NCBI GenBank assembly: GCA_022843785.1
Contig: JALHMZ010000003.1
Span: 177,145 to 241,144, forward strand
DNA length: 64,000 bases
DNA from: Nitrospira sp.
GTDB taxonomy: Bacteria > Nitrospirota > Nitrospiria > Nitrospirales > Nitrospiraceae
Direction: 5' to 3'
The notes beneath the pieces were generated by a model. It searched no databases. It saw only the letters and a program-made list of their open reading frames with translations, and had not been told where the DNA came from. This document shows positions 49,590-57,715 of this stretch, piece after piece. How positions within the stretch are numbered: position 1 is the first letter of the stretch; every line of letters starts with the position of its first letter. The position numbers and the translations under genes were made by a program.

Positions 49590-52429
49590 CCGTCATGCTG
49601 ACAACTAACCTCATCGCGTTTATTCGGCGCATGGCTAAGAGCGAAGAAGAGGCTCAGTGGGGCTATGAGCTCTTGCTGAAGCGAGACAACTTTCACGAAT
49701 ACTTTGATCATCTTCACCAGGCGGGACTATTCGGGGCCGAACATAACCGTGGCCCCCAACCGGCTGACCAACCCGGATATGTGTACATTCCGTACTGGCA
49801 TGGGCTGGACTACTTGGAGGCTGTTGCCAAGCGATCTGGTGAAATGAATGACTCCCAACTCGCAGAGAAAGTAATGAGTGTTGTTCGAGCTGTCAGTCGG
49901 GCTTGTGGCCCAGACGGGACGATTCCTGACAATCACCACACTTATCGGAAATTCGCAGAGATTCTTGGTTTGGTTCCACCCGCCGCCGTGTCGCACGCAG
50001 ATCTCGATCTCATTCCAGGCTGGATTCAGGGAAAATTCAACCGAGGAGGGGTATGCCACGCTCTTGATAGAGGTGCAATGCGCCGGCTGCTGGCGAGCGA
50101 GTCTCTTGGCGACTGGGATAAGGCGATCTCCATTGTGCGTCACTGCACGACGGTTACTTGGGTCGCTGAAGAGATGCTTGGGGAGTCTTGCATAAAGCCG
50201 ATAACGGTCGTCGAGGATTACTGGCTCAAAGAGCTAATTCAGAATCACGCGCAAGAGCTGGGCAAGCGCGTTGGTCAAAAGGCGGCAGAAATATTTATCG
50301 AGCGATTACGCGAAATCTATGACCGAGCTAGGCGTGATCTTCCGAGCCGGTTTCACCGCCCGGCTATAGAAGATGATGTGCAAAACCATCGGTGGATGGG
50401 GCCGGAAAATTGCTTTGTGGAAGGACTCCGTAACGTTTTGCTGAGTTGGGTAGATCATGATGCTTCTACAGCGAAACCATTTGTTCAAGCGTTGGTCACG
50501 GGCGATGCCGAGATTCTTCGAAGGATTGGCATCCATGTTGTTGATAGACGCTGGGACAGGTTGAGACAAGTGTTCTCTCAAATTGTCGGGCCTCAGATGA
50601 TTGATGATGACTCTCTTCATGAGGTCTATGGTCTACTTCAGCATCATTTCGGCGTGTTCAGTGATGCCGAGAAAATCAAGACACTTGAGGCAATTAAACA
50701 ATTGGGAGAGTTGTCTGAGGACGAAGAGGAGAATCGCCAGCTTCATTGTATCCAACGAAGATGGCTTTCGGCCTTATCTGGCAAGGGATATGAGCCGGCG
50801 GATAAATGGTTCAATGATCTGAATTCCGACAAGTCGATAGGGCCACTATTACAGCATCCCGACTTTCATTCTTACATGGAGTTCCGGAGCGGGCATGGGC
50901 CGACTCCATACCAACCTCAAGAACTGATTGCCTTTGCGGAAAGCGGGACTCTAATCGAAAGACTGAATGACTTCCACGAGCAGGATACGTGGAACGGACC
51001 AACAACTCGAGCACTGGTGGATTCCTTGGAATCAGCTGTTGCCTGTTCACCCGCTATCTTCCTTCGACTGCTCCAGGATTTTGTACGTACGAAACGGCCA
51101 TTCCAATACGGAGTCATAAGCGGATTGAAAGAGGTCTGGAGCAAGGCCAGGAAAGAGGAAGAGCAACTTGACTGGAGCAAAGCGTGGCCCGAGTTAATCC
51201 TATTCTTCGAAAAACTGATCGAGCCCCAAGAATTTTGGACCGAACAAGCTCTGCAAGATCAGAATCGCACGCCTAATCGAGACTGGATTCCCCCAATCAT
51301 CGCCGAGTTTCTGAGATCGGGCACGCAAGATGATGGGAGAGCTTACTCACCGGACCTCTTGCCGAGAACCTGGAAGCTGCTTGTCATATTGCTCGAGAAG
51401 ATTGAGTGGCGCGACGATCCTCCCAAGTCCGATTCAATGACGCAGGCAATTAATTCCTCTCGTGGTAAGACGATCGAGGCTGTATTTTCACAAGCGCTTA
51501 GGGCTTGTCGTATTGGCGATCGAGAGCGACGGCAACATGGCGATGTGTGGGCCTCCATGAAACCAGTGTTCGAGGGTGAGCTTGCCAAGTGTCAGAACGC
51601 GAATTACGAATTCTCCACCTTGGCTGGGGATTACATTGCCAATCTTGATTACATCAACAGCGAGTGGCTTAAGGCGCAGATTCTCAGGATCTTTCCAGGT
51701 GACTTTCAGAATAATTTCATTTGCGCTCTTGGAGGCTTAGCATATGCGAACATAACCCAGTCGGTTTATGCCCTTTTAATTGAGAACGGAATAATAGATC
51801 GGGGGCTCCGCTTGCAGATAGAGAATCGGAGGGTTATTGAAAGGCTGGTCGAACGCATTGCGCTTGCTTATATTCGGGATGATGAAAAGCTTGACTCTCC
51901 ACGATTTGCATATCTTTTCGAAGGTGGCCAAATAGAAGCTATTGATGAGGCCGTCGGTTGGTTTTGGAGTGTTAGAAAAGAGCAGCTATCTGATGAACAG
52001 GTAGAGCGAATATTGAAGTTTTGGGAGCGATGCATCTCCTGGAGCCGAACGATAGAAGTTGCACCAACGAAGCTCCTATCCAGCTTGAGTCGATTAGCTT
52101 GCTACATTAATTCAGTTAATCAAAAGGAATTGGAATTGTTGCTTGCCGTGGCACCTCATGTCCATGTGAACTACAACGATACCATCTTTTATGAGGAGCT
52201 TGATCGGCTGCTCGGCGCAAATGTGGAACAGGTCTCAACCGTTCTGAAGGCTTCCCTTGATGCGTATGTGCCCTCTATCGACTTCGAGGATAGGTTGAAA
52301 TCAATTGTTGGCAAAGTTGCGGCAAGCGGCAATCAACAAGAGGCGATGATTCTGGCAGATCGACTCAAACGGGTTCCAGGAATGATCCAACTCTTCAGAG
52401 ACCTCCAGCGCCGGCAGGGCCACACCTAA
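49586..52429 (+). CDS. Large alpha-helical protein of unknown family, partner of SIR2
   Basis: 947 residues, rich in amphipathic helices with many W/L/E/R residues and no signal peptide or membrane segment. I see no P-loop, nuclease, protease or helicase motif; GKT occurs only as SRGKTIEA, not a Walker A. N-terminal words include YELLLKRDNFHEYFDHLHQAG, GYVYIPYWHGLDYLEAVAKR; a middle helical repeat-like part includes RRWDRLRQVFSQIVG and DAEKIKTLEAIKQLGELSED; the C-terminus has KLLSSLSRLACYINSVNQKE. The pattern suits a HEAT/ARM-like solenoid. Its 4-nt overlap with the SIR2 gene implies stoichiometric synthesis. By analogy with DSR-type proteins, where a SIR2 domain is fused to a helical sensor, this could be the split-off sensor. 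The inference is untested. Confidence 0.85.
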   Translation: MTVMLTTNLIAFIRRMAKSEEEAQWGYELLLKRDNFHEYFDHLHQAGLFGAEHNRGPQPADQPGYVYIPYWHGLDYLEAVAKRSGEMNDSQLAEKVMSVVRAVSRACGPDGTIPDNHHTYRKFAEILGLVPPAAVSHADLDLIPGWIQGKFNRGGVCHALDRGAMRRLLASESLGDWDKAISIVRHCTTVTWVAEEMLGESCIKPITVVEDYWLKELIQNHAQELGKRVGQKAAEIFIERLREIYDRARRDLPSRFHRPAIEDDVQNHRWMGPENCFVEGLRNVLLSWVDHDASTAKPFVQALVTGDAEILRRIGIHVVDRRWDRLRQVFSQIVGPQMIDDDSLHEVYGLLQHHFGVFSDAEKIKTLEAIKQLGELSEDEEENRQLHCIQRRWLSALSGKGYEPADKWFNDLNSDKSIGPLLQHPDFHSYMEFRSGHGPTPYQPQELIAFAESGTLIERLNDFHEQDTWNGPTTRALVDSLESAVACSPAIFLRLLQDFVRTKRPFQYGVISGLKEVWSKARKEEEQLDWSKAWPELILFFEKLIEPQEFWTEQALQDQNRTPNRDWIPPIIAEFLRSGTQDDGRAYSPDLLPRTWKLLVILLEKIEWRDDPPKSDSMTQAINSSRGKTIEAVFSQALRACRIGDRERRQHGDVWASMKPVFEGELAKCQNANYEFSTLAGDYIANLDYINSEWLKAQILRIFPGDFQNNFICALGGLAYANITQSVYALLIENGIIDRGLRLQIENRRVIERLVERIALAYIRDDEKLDSPRFAYLFEGGQIEAIDEAVGWFWSVRKEQLSDEQVERILKFWERCISWSRTIEVAPTKLLSSLSRLACYINSVNQKELELLLAVAPHVHVNYNDTIFYEELDRLLGANVEQVSTVLKASLDAYVPSIDFEDRLKSIVGKVAASGNQQEAMILADRLKRVPGMIQLFRDLQRRQGHT

Positions 52430-52727
52430 CATACGCTGCCGAGGGCCGAGGGAGCGGACTTGCTGGTGGCGGAATGGCATGGAATTAAGCTTTGATGTCA
52501 TGACTCCGTGAATATCTACCGCTATTCGATCTTCATCATCAGATTTCAGCGTGTGAAGACTCCTCTACCCTCTGGAAAGAAAATAGGGACAGGCTGGATT
52601 TTTAAATAGTGGCCTTGTGATCTTGATTCTTAAGGCCTACGCCGCTCTCCTCTCTGCTCAACCCCTCCGACCTTTCCGAGGGCGACCATCTCTCTGCGGT
52701 ACACCGTGGATGGTTCGTGAAGAAAAG

Positions 52728-52744
52728 CCCCCCCCCCCCCCCCC
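52728..52744. repeat. Homopolymer of 17 C
   Basis: The sequence AAAAG is followed by 17 C and then TCACTATC. It is not in a recognisable coding region. Such runs are prone to slippage and also to sequencing or assembly error. Confidence 0.9.
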
Positions 52745-52805
52745 TCACTATCTAGGCTCAGGGATGCTTCTGGAGATTGTAGTGAAGGTGGCTGGGCTTG
52801 CCAGC

Positions 52806-52824
52806 TATAGCACTAAGTGCTATA
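52806..52824. promoter_or_regulatory. Palindromic operator of the HigBA-like pair
   Basis: TATAGCACTAAGTGCTATA is a perfect 19-bp palindrome 23 nt upstream of the toxin gene, overlapping a TATAAT-like sequence (TATATAATG). Binding by the downstream XRE antitoxin is inferred. Confidence 0.8.
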
Positions 52825-52847
52825 TAATGAAGTGATGGAGAATTGGC

Positions 52848-53243
52848 GTGGCAGTGTATGAGACGCGATGGTTCCATCGTTGGGCACGCAAAGAGGGGGT
52901 GCCGGTATCTGCGTTGTGCAACGCCGTGCGAGAAATGAGCGCTGGACTATATGATGCCAATCTTGGCGGTGGATTGTTCAAAAAACGGATCGCGCGAGCT
53001 GGTCAGGGGAAGAGCGGCGGCTTCCGTACCTTGGTGGCAACCAACAAAAGTACTCGTTGGGTGTTCGTATTTGGCTTCTCGAAGAACGAGCGTGGCAATA
53101 TCGACAAGGATGAAAAGGACGCGCTGAAGAAATTGGCCGCGTATATGTTGTCATTGCCGGAAGAGACAGTCGGCAGGGCACGGCAGGCGGGAGAATTAAT
53201 GGAGGTGGACTGCGATGCGAAAGACGAAATCGGCGATTCTTGA
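52848..53243 (+). CDS. RelE/HigB-type toxin
   Basis: 131 residues from GTG 52848, with GGAG 7 nt upstream. Matches the RelE-like family (PF06296 type): YETRWFHRWARKEGV, YDANLGGGLFKKRIARAGQG, KSGGFRTLVATNKSTRWVFV, GFSKNERGNIDKDEKDALKK. It would cleave mRNA at the ribosome or a related target. It overlaps the antitoxin gene by 29 nt, and the palindrome upstream is the expected operator. Confidence 0.88.
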   Translation: MAVYETRWFHRWARKEGVPVSALCNAVREMSAGLYDANLGGGLFKKRIARAGQGKSGGFRTLVATNKSTRWVFVFGFSKNERGNIDKDEKDALKKLAAYMLSLPEETVGRARQAGELMEVDCDAKDEIGDS

Positions 53244-53529
53244 AGCCGTCCAAAGTACGGCCAGAGGTCTGCACAAGGCGGGTGTGATGGATCGGCTGAC
53301 GTTGCGGGAATTCGACCGTCTCAGTCTGCCTGCCGTTGCGCCGCTGAAGCCGGAGCAAATCAAGCACATCCGTGAGTCCTCACGAGTCAGCCAAGGCGTC
53401 TTTGCCCGTCTGCTGAACACCAGCGTATCGACTGTGCAAAAGTGGGAGGTGGGCCAGAAGAAACCCACCGGCACCGCCCTGAAACTGCTGCAACTCGTCA
53501 AGGCCCACGGCCTCAAGATTGTCGCCTAA
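53215..53529 (+). CDS. HigA-like XRE antitoxin
   Basis: 104 residues. A C-terminal XRE helix-turn-helix (KHIRESSRVSQGVFARLLNTS, VSTVQKWEVGQKKPTG) and an N-terminal region that probably wraps the toxin. The order toxin-antitoxin (reverse to most) matches HigBA-type loci. It starts inside the toxin gene, so is translationally coupled. Confidence 0.9.
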   Translation: MRKTKSAILEAVQSTARGLHKAGVMDRLTLREFDRLSLPAVAPLKPEQIKHIRESSRVSQGVFARLLNTSVSTVQKWEVGQKKPTGTALKLLQLVKAHGLKIVA

Positions 53530-53582
53530 CCTGCATTATGGATGAACGCTTCTGCTGCAATCGTTAAGTGCGTACTTTCCGC

Positions 53583-53786
53583 CTATTGGCAGGGCCACGG
53601 TTTCTCATCACCCCGCAAGATGCCCTTCAGCGGTCGCAACGCTTTGCTAAGCCGCTGTTCCTCGACCAGCAGCGATAGGGCCTTGTCTATGGCTTCCTGC
53701 TCGGAATCAACTCCGAAGTAGCGCTTCGCTGCGTCGATCTTCCGCTGATCCAGCACGAGATGTTTATGCTTCAGCGCGGCACCCAT
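53583..53786 (-). CDS. Orphan VapB-like antitoxin
   Basis: 67 residues from ATG 53786 (MGAALKHKHLVLDQRKID), with GGAGG 4 nt upstream. The sequence (AAKRYFGVDSEQEAIDKALS followed by LLVEEQRLSKALRP) resembles ribbon-helix-helix-type VapB antitoxins. No toxin follows on the minus strand before the end of the HigA gene (53529), so it is orphaned. An operator palindrome lies directly upstream. Confidence 0.7.
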   Translation of the reverse strand: MGAALKHKHLVLDQRKIDAAKRYFGVDSEQEAIDKALSLLVEEQRLSKALRPLKGILRGDEKPWPCQ

Positions 53787-53798
53787 GATACCTCCATG

Positions 53799-53815
53799 TG
53801 TACATAGTATGTACA
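53799..53815. promoter_or_regulatory. Palindromic operator of the VapB-like gene
   Basis: TGTACATAGTATGTACA is a perfect 17-bp palindrome 12 nt upstream of the VapB-like start. It is distinct from the TATAGCAC operator of the neighbouring pair. Confidence 0.8.
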
Positions 53816-53872
53816 TGAACTATAAACGGATATCTGCAGGAATGGCAAGGGTTGCTCTTAGTTGTGGTGAGG

Positions 53873-54036
53873 TCAGAGAGTAGAAAAAGGGTGGACGCAA
53901 ATTCCTAGGAGTGGACGCGCGCTCTCATCTGAGGCGCCTCCGGCACCAAGCAAGCGGACATGGAGCGAGCCAGGGTACAGATCGGCTAGTGCGGGAAGAA
54001 CGGATCCGGAAAGGTTGCGTCCAGCAGCAACCGCAC
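53873..54036 (-). pseudogene. Frameshifted DUF5615 (PIN-like) toxin
   Basis: After the DUF433 antitoxin, a minus-strand frame starts GTG 54036 with VRLLLDA, then the reading shifts by one base to NLSGSVLPALADLYPGSLHV followed by RLLGAGGASDE, the continuation expected of a DUF5615 PIN-like toxin (family: RLLLDENLSPRL... ADLFPGS.HV). It stops prematurely. One frameshift and a C-terminal loss make it inactive. Confidence 0.7.
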
Positions 54037-54042
54037 AGACCC

Positions 54043-54270
54043 TCAAGCGGCAGGGATTGAAAGCGTGCGACGCTCTCGTTCTGCGGCGTAAGCAAGACAG
54101 GCCAACACGTCTTCGTGTGTGAGCTGAGGAAAACTGACCAGGACTTCCGCTTCAGACATGCCGCCGGCCAAGTGTCCCAACACTTCGCCGACTGTGAGTC
54201 GTGTGCCACGGACACAGGCTTTACCAAAGCGAATCGTCGGATCGACACTGATGCGATCAAGAGATGTCAT
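54043..54270 (-). CDS. DUF433 antitoxin
   Basis: 75 residues. DUF433 antitoxin (RISVDPTIRFGKACVRGTRL, VGEVLGHLAGGMSEAEVLVS, HEDVLACLAYAAERE), normally paired with a DUF5615 PIN-like toxin. The partner here is the broken frame just downstream, so the antitoxin is without a working toxin. Confidence 0.85.
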   Translation of the reverse strand: MTSLDRISVDPTIRFGKACVRGTRLTVGEVLGHLAGGMSEAEVLVSFPQLTHEDVLACLAYAAERERRTLSIPAA

Positions 54271-54429
54271 GGCGTCATGATAGCCAAGTCCTGACTGTGT
54301 CGCAAGACGGAATCACCTTATTGCGAGCAAAGCGGTGTGGCGTGATGGAGGGAGCATGAAGCAGGGTCGTTGCTGGACTTCACACCAGTAACCTAGGTCT
54401 CGCTCGGAATCTGGAGAGTCTGGCTGCAA

Positions 54430-54543
54430 TTAAGCAGCGGCTTTCTTGACCCGGATTTCTGCGCGATGGCCTGTTGCGGCGAGTACTCGGATGAGTACGT
54501 CTGTGGAGACACCGTGGGTGTTGCCGTTCGCGACACTGTGACC
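54430..54543 (-). pseudogene. 3' fragment of an XRE-type antitoxin gene
   Basis: A 37-codon minus-strand frame, delimited 5' by a stop, encodes GHSVANGNTHGVSTDVLIRV then LAATGHRAEIRVKKAAA, which resembles the C-terminal half of XRE antitoxins (HG-S-D-LLR-L). The DNA-binding half is gone. Confidence 0.5.
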
Positions 54544-54566
54544 CTAGCAGAGGGGGATTCAGCTCT

Positions 54567-54839
54567 TCAGCTATGAGTGGCTTGCTCAAGGCGGTCCATG
54601 CGGGATTTGAGCATTGAAATATCCGATTCGAGGGTAACAATTCGTTGGTCGAGTTGAGAAAAGGACAGCCGCAGTAACGCCCGCATCTCCTTGAATTCGT
54701 CTTTGAACTCACTCCGCAGGTCTTGCAGCTCGTGCCGGATCGTGGCGTGTCCCTCTGCGATCTGTCGAATGTCGCTTCGGAGGGATTCAGCGACGACACC
54801 GAAGTGCCATTTGATTTCTTCCATTTCCTCTCTGTTCAT
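54567..54839 (-). CDS. Small coiled-coil protein
   Basis: 90 residues of almost continuous heptad-like sequence (RSDIRQIAEGHATIRHELQD, RSEFKDEFKEMRALLRLSFS, DQRIVTLESDISMLKSRMDR), so probably one long coiled coil. No family is recognised. ATG 54839 has only a weak upstream site. It is a hypothetical protein at the edge of the toxin-antitoxin cluster. Confidence 0.55.
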   Translation of the reverse strand: MNREEMEEIKWHFGVVAESLRSDIRQIAEGHATIRHELQDLRSEFKDEFKEMRALLRLSFSQLDQRIVTLESDISMLKSRMDRLEQATHS

Positions 54840-55087
54840 AGATGCCGCTTATAGAGCGATCGATCCAAAAATGCAAGAGTGATTTAGCTGGAAATCGAGA
54901 AAACGCGCTTTACGTTTAGGCTGTCGTGAAAGTATTGCGGAAAGAGCGACGGCCGCACTTAGCTCAGGATGCTCAAACAGGCCATCCAGCACGGCTGCAG
55001 GCGATGGCCGAACCGGAGGCGTAGCCACAGGGCTGCGTTGAGGATTCGGTCGAGCCGAGAACAAAGTTGGGGGTCTGTTTCAGCATC

Positions 55088-56440
55088 CTACTGGAGGTGA
55101 TGTTTTGCCATGCGATACCGCAACGTATTGCGGGTCAGCTTCAAGAGGCGGCTGGCTTCGGAGACGTTGCCAGATGTTTTGTGGAGCGCTTCTTCCAGCA
55201 GCCTTTTCTCCATCTCTTGAAACGACAGGCCGAAGGTCAAGAGTGAGAGATTAGGCTCATGGCTTGACGGGCCTGAGTGGTTTGTCGCTGAGATGGTCTG
55301 GACCGATGCCGGCAGATGGTGCGGCTGGATCGTATCCTCCTTACAGGTGATGGTCAGCCATTCCACGACATTGTGCAATTCACGGACATTGCCAGGCCAG
55401 TCGTGGCGTTGGAGCACGGCAAGCGCTGTTGGCGAAATCGTCTTAATGCGGCACCCGCGGTCCTGCCTGGCGCGCTCCAGAAAGACCCTCAGAATTGGTT
55501 CGATGTCGTCCGGCCGTTCACGCAGAGGCGGGATGCGCAGTTGGTAGACGTTGAGCCGATAGTAGAGATCAAGCCGGAAGCGCCCGGCCTTGATATGGGC
55601 AAGCAGATCCTCGTTCGTGGCGGCGATGACGCGGATGTTGACCTTGTGGCTGCGTGTGTCGCCGAGCGGATCGATCATGTGATCTTCCAGTACTCGTAAC
55701 AGCTTGGCTTGAGCAGCTGAACTCATCTCTCCGATTTCGTCCAGAAACAACGTGCCGCCTTCAGCCATTTGAAATCGTCCTGACTTTGCATGTTTGGCGT
55801 CTGTAAAGGCCCCTTGCTGATACCCGAATAATTCCGCCTCTAATAGATTCTCAGGAATCCCGGCGCAGTTCAGAGCGATCAGCGGCCCGTTGGCTCGCGG
55901 GCTGGTTGCATGGATTGCGTGGGCGAACAGTTCCTTTCCCGTGCCGCTTTCCCCGGTGATGAGGACGGTTGCATCGGTTAGGGCGACTTCTTTGGCCAAG
56001 TGTTTGATGAGATGCATCTGGGGCGAGATGCTGATGATGGGCGCAAACCGGTCGCGTGGTAAATCGGATGAAGCAGCAGATACGGGGTGTCGGACCAGTC
56101 GTGCGACCGCCGCTTGAAGTTCCTCGCGTAAAATCGGCTTGGTCAGATAATCCGATGCGCCGACCCTCATGATTTCGACGGCGTCTTTCACGGAATGGCG
56201 TTCCCCGATGGCAAGGACCGGGGTAGACACAGGGGTTTGCCGGGCATACTCGAACAGAGGTCCAAGTCCGTAGGGACTGCCTTCGCAGATGACCAGGGTG
56301 GGGGAGGTCTCTTGCCAGAGACGGAGCCCCTCGGAAACGGTAGGCGCCGTCTGAACCGTCGTATGCGGAGGCGCAACGGCTTCGAGAAGTCGTATGGTTT
56401 CGGGGTCTTTCGAGATGAGCAGAAAGTTCTGAAGGTTCAT
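55088..56440 (-). CDS. Sigma-54 activator with atypical receiver (Glu at phospho-site)
   Basis: 450 residues. The N-terminal receiver-like domain lacks the usual Asp: LVICEGSPYG carries Glu53 where LVLLD is expected, the acidic pair is reduced (LLISKDPE) and the Thr is replaced by Gly (LAIGERH), although Lys remains (LTKPI). The AAA+ domain has Walker A GESGTGKE, a variant GAFTDA loop (GAFTDAKHAKSGRF), Walker B LFLDEIGE and WPGNVRELHNV. The C-terminal FIS helix-turn-helix is NVSEASRLLKLTRNTLRYRM. Loss of the phospho-Asp suggests phosphorylation-independent or constitutive behaviour; Glu can mimic phospho-Asp. No kinase gene is adjacent. Confidence 0.9.
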   Translation of the reverse strand: MNLQNFLLISKDPETIRLLEAVAPPHTTVQTAPTVSEGLRLWQETSPTLVICEGSPYGLGPLFEYARQTPVSTPVLAIGERHSVKDAVEIMRVGASDYLTKPILREELQAAVARLVRHPVSAASSDLPRDRFAPIISISPQMHLIKHLAKEVALTDATVLITGESGTGKELFAHAIHATSPRANGPLIALNCAGIPENLLEAELFGYQQGAFTDAKHAKSGRFQMAEGGTLFLDEIGEMSSAAQAKLLRVLEDHMIDPLGDTRSHKVNIRVIAATNEDLLAHIKAGRFRLDLYYRLNVYQLRIPPLRERPDDIEPILRVFLERARQDRGCRIKTISPTALAVLQRHDWPGNVRELHNVVEWLTITCKEDTIQPHHLPASVQTISATNHSGPSSHEPNLSLLTFGLSFQEMEKRLLEEALHKTSGNVSEASRLLKLTRNTLRYRMAKHHLQ

Positions 56441-56533
56441 CGGAGAACTCCTTGTTCAGGACTCCTGGCGAACCGTCTGAGAACTGGGTATAGCCTACTC
56501 CTCCCATGGTGGGAAGGGAAGGGCTTCTTAGGA

Positions 56534-56574
56534 GGTAAGGGGTGAGTGGTAAGTAGTGAGTAGCGAGTGGTGAG
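56534..56574. repeat. Dispersed GTGAGT-type repeat, copy
   Basis: GGTGAGTGGTAAGTAGTGAG then TAGCGAGTGGTGAG, followed by CGAATGACG at 56584, the same order as at 60788-60835. The tract 56603-56650 holds further degenerate words (AGATGGCTAATGGGTGATGG). Confidence 0.65.
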
Positions 56575-56670
56575 CTATTCTAAACGAATGACGGGTCGTT
56601 TGGAATGCGCGAGGAAGTAGTGGATGGGAGATGGCTAATGGGTGATGGGAAAGAGCGAGAATGATGAAAG

Positions 56671-57618
56671 CTACTGATTTCGTTTGGCAATTGAGACGTT
56701 ACGCAGGAGGCCGGAATGTTTGGCGCGCTTGATAGGGCTGCCTTGAAACAGAGCCGCAAAGGCCGGTTCGTCCAGCTTCGCCAGGTCGTCCAAGCGTGGG
56801 GCGAGGGTTACTGCCATCGGTTGGAAGGCCGGTTCCTGGCTCGGCTCAGCTCGCAGATTGAATGGACAGACATCGAGACAATCGTCGCATCCAAAGATTT
56901 TGTTGCCCATGCGCGACTGTAGCTCGTCCGGGATGGCGCTCTGGTCGCCACGCAGTTCGATCGTCAGATAAGAAATACAGCGAGTAGCATCGACCACATA
57001 GGGTTCGACGATGGCCTTGGTCGGGCAGGCTTGAATACAGAGGGTGCAGCTCCCGCAAAGATCCGTTGCCGGTTCGTCCGGTTCCAAATCTAACGTCGTG
57101 AGGATTTCGCCCAGCAAGAGCCAGGAGCCGTGTTCGGCGGATACCAGGTTGGAGTGTTTGCCGATCCAACCCAGTCCGGCCTGTTCCGCCCAGGCCTTTT
57201 CCATGACAGGACCGGTATCGACATAGACCAGGGTTTTGGCTTCCGGAGCTAAGGTGTGAAGGCGCTGTTCCAGTTGCTTCAGCCGATCGCTCAGCACCTT
57301 GTGGTAGTCCCTGCCCCAGGCATAGCGCGCGATGCGGCCGTGGCCGGGCCGTTCGTCCGGGCGATGGTTGGTCAGGTAGTTGACTCCGACCGAAACGACC
57401 GATCGGCACCCCGGAAGGACGAGTCCGGGATCAGCTCGTTTCTCCGGCGTCCGTTCCATCCATGCCATTGCGCCGTCGAAGCCGCGGGTGAGCCAGTGGG
57501 CCAGCCTGGTGAGGAGCCGGTGTTGGAGGGGCGCGGCAGGGGCGTCGACGCGGGCGATGCCCACGGCGTCGAATCCCAACGCGCGGGCCTCGCGTATGAT
57601 TGTTTGTGAAAGGGACAT
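56671..57618 (-). CDS. queG: Epoxyqueuosine reductase
   Basis: 315 residues from ATG 57618 (MSLSQTIIREAR), the family-like start; 57639 adds seven residues. It reduces epoxyqueuosine to queuosine in tRNA. Motifs: GFDGAMAWME, YVDTGPVMEKAWAEQAGLGW, and two ferredoxin-like 4Fe-4S clusters (CGSCTLCIQACPTKAI, and CDDCLDVCPFN). The cobalamin-binding region is normal. Length is slightly shorter than E. coli QueG, which has a C-terminal HEAT-like extension. Confidence 0.94.
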   Translation of the reverse strand: MSLSQTIIREARALGFDAVGIARVDAPAAPLQHRLLTRLAHWLTRGFDGAMAWMERTPEKRADPGLVLPGCRSVVSVGVNYLTNHRPDERPGHGRIARYAWGRDYHKVLSDRLKQLEQRLHTLAPEAKTLVYVDTGPVMEKAWAEQAGLGWIGKHSNLVSAEHGSWLLLGEILTTLDLEPDEPATDLCGSCTLCIQACPTKAIVEPYVVDATRCISYLTIELRGDQSAIPDELQSRMGNKIFGCDDCLDVCPFNLRAEPSQEPAFQPMAVTLAPRLDDLAKLDEPAFAALFQGSPIKRAKHSGLLRNVSIAKRNQ

Positions 57619-57715
57619 GGTCGGCATAGCGAGTCTCAACGTAGCATAGTCTCTTTTCTTGCGGCCACCGGGTGGTCCGCGTAGAATCCACCCTCATTCA
57701 GAGCGATCTGACCCA

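Larger units (their letters stand above)
52430..52847. other. Gene-free stretch with poly-C tract and palindromic operator
   Basis: No convincing gene is visible. The stretch holds 17 consecutive C at 52728-52744, and the operator for the next toxin-antitoxin pair at 52806-52824. The short plus-strand frame over the poly-C is a composition artefact. Confidence 0.5.
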
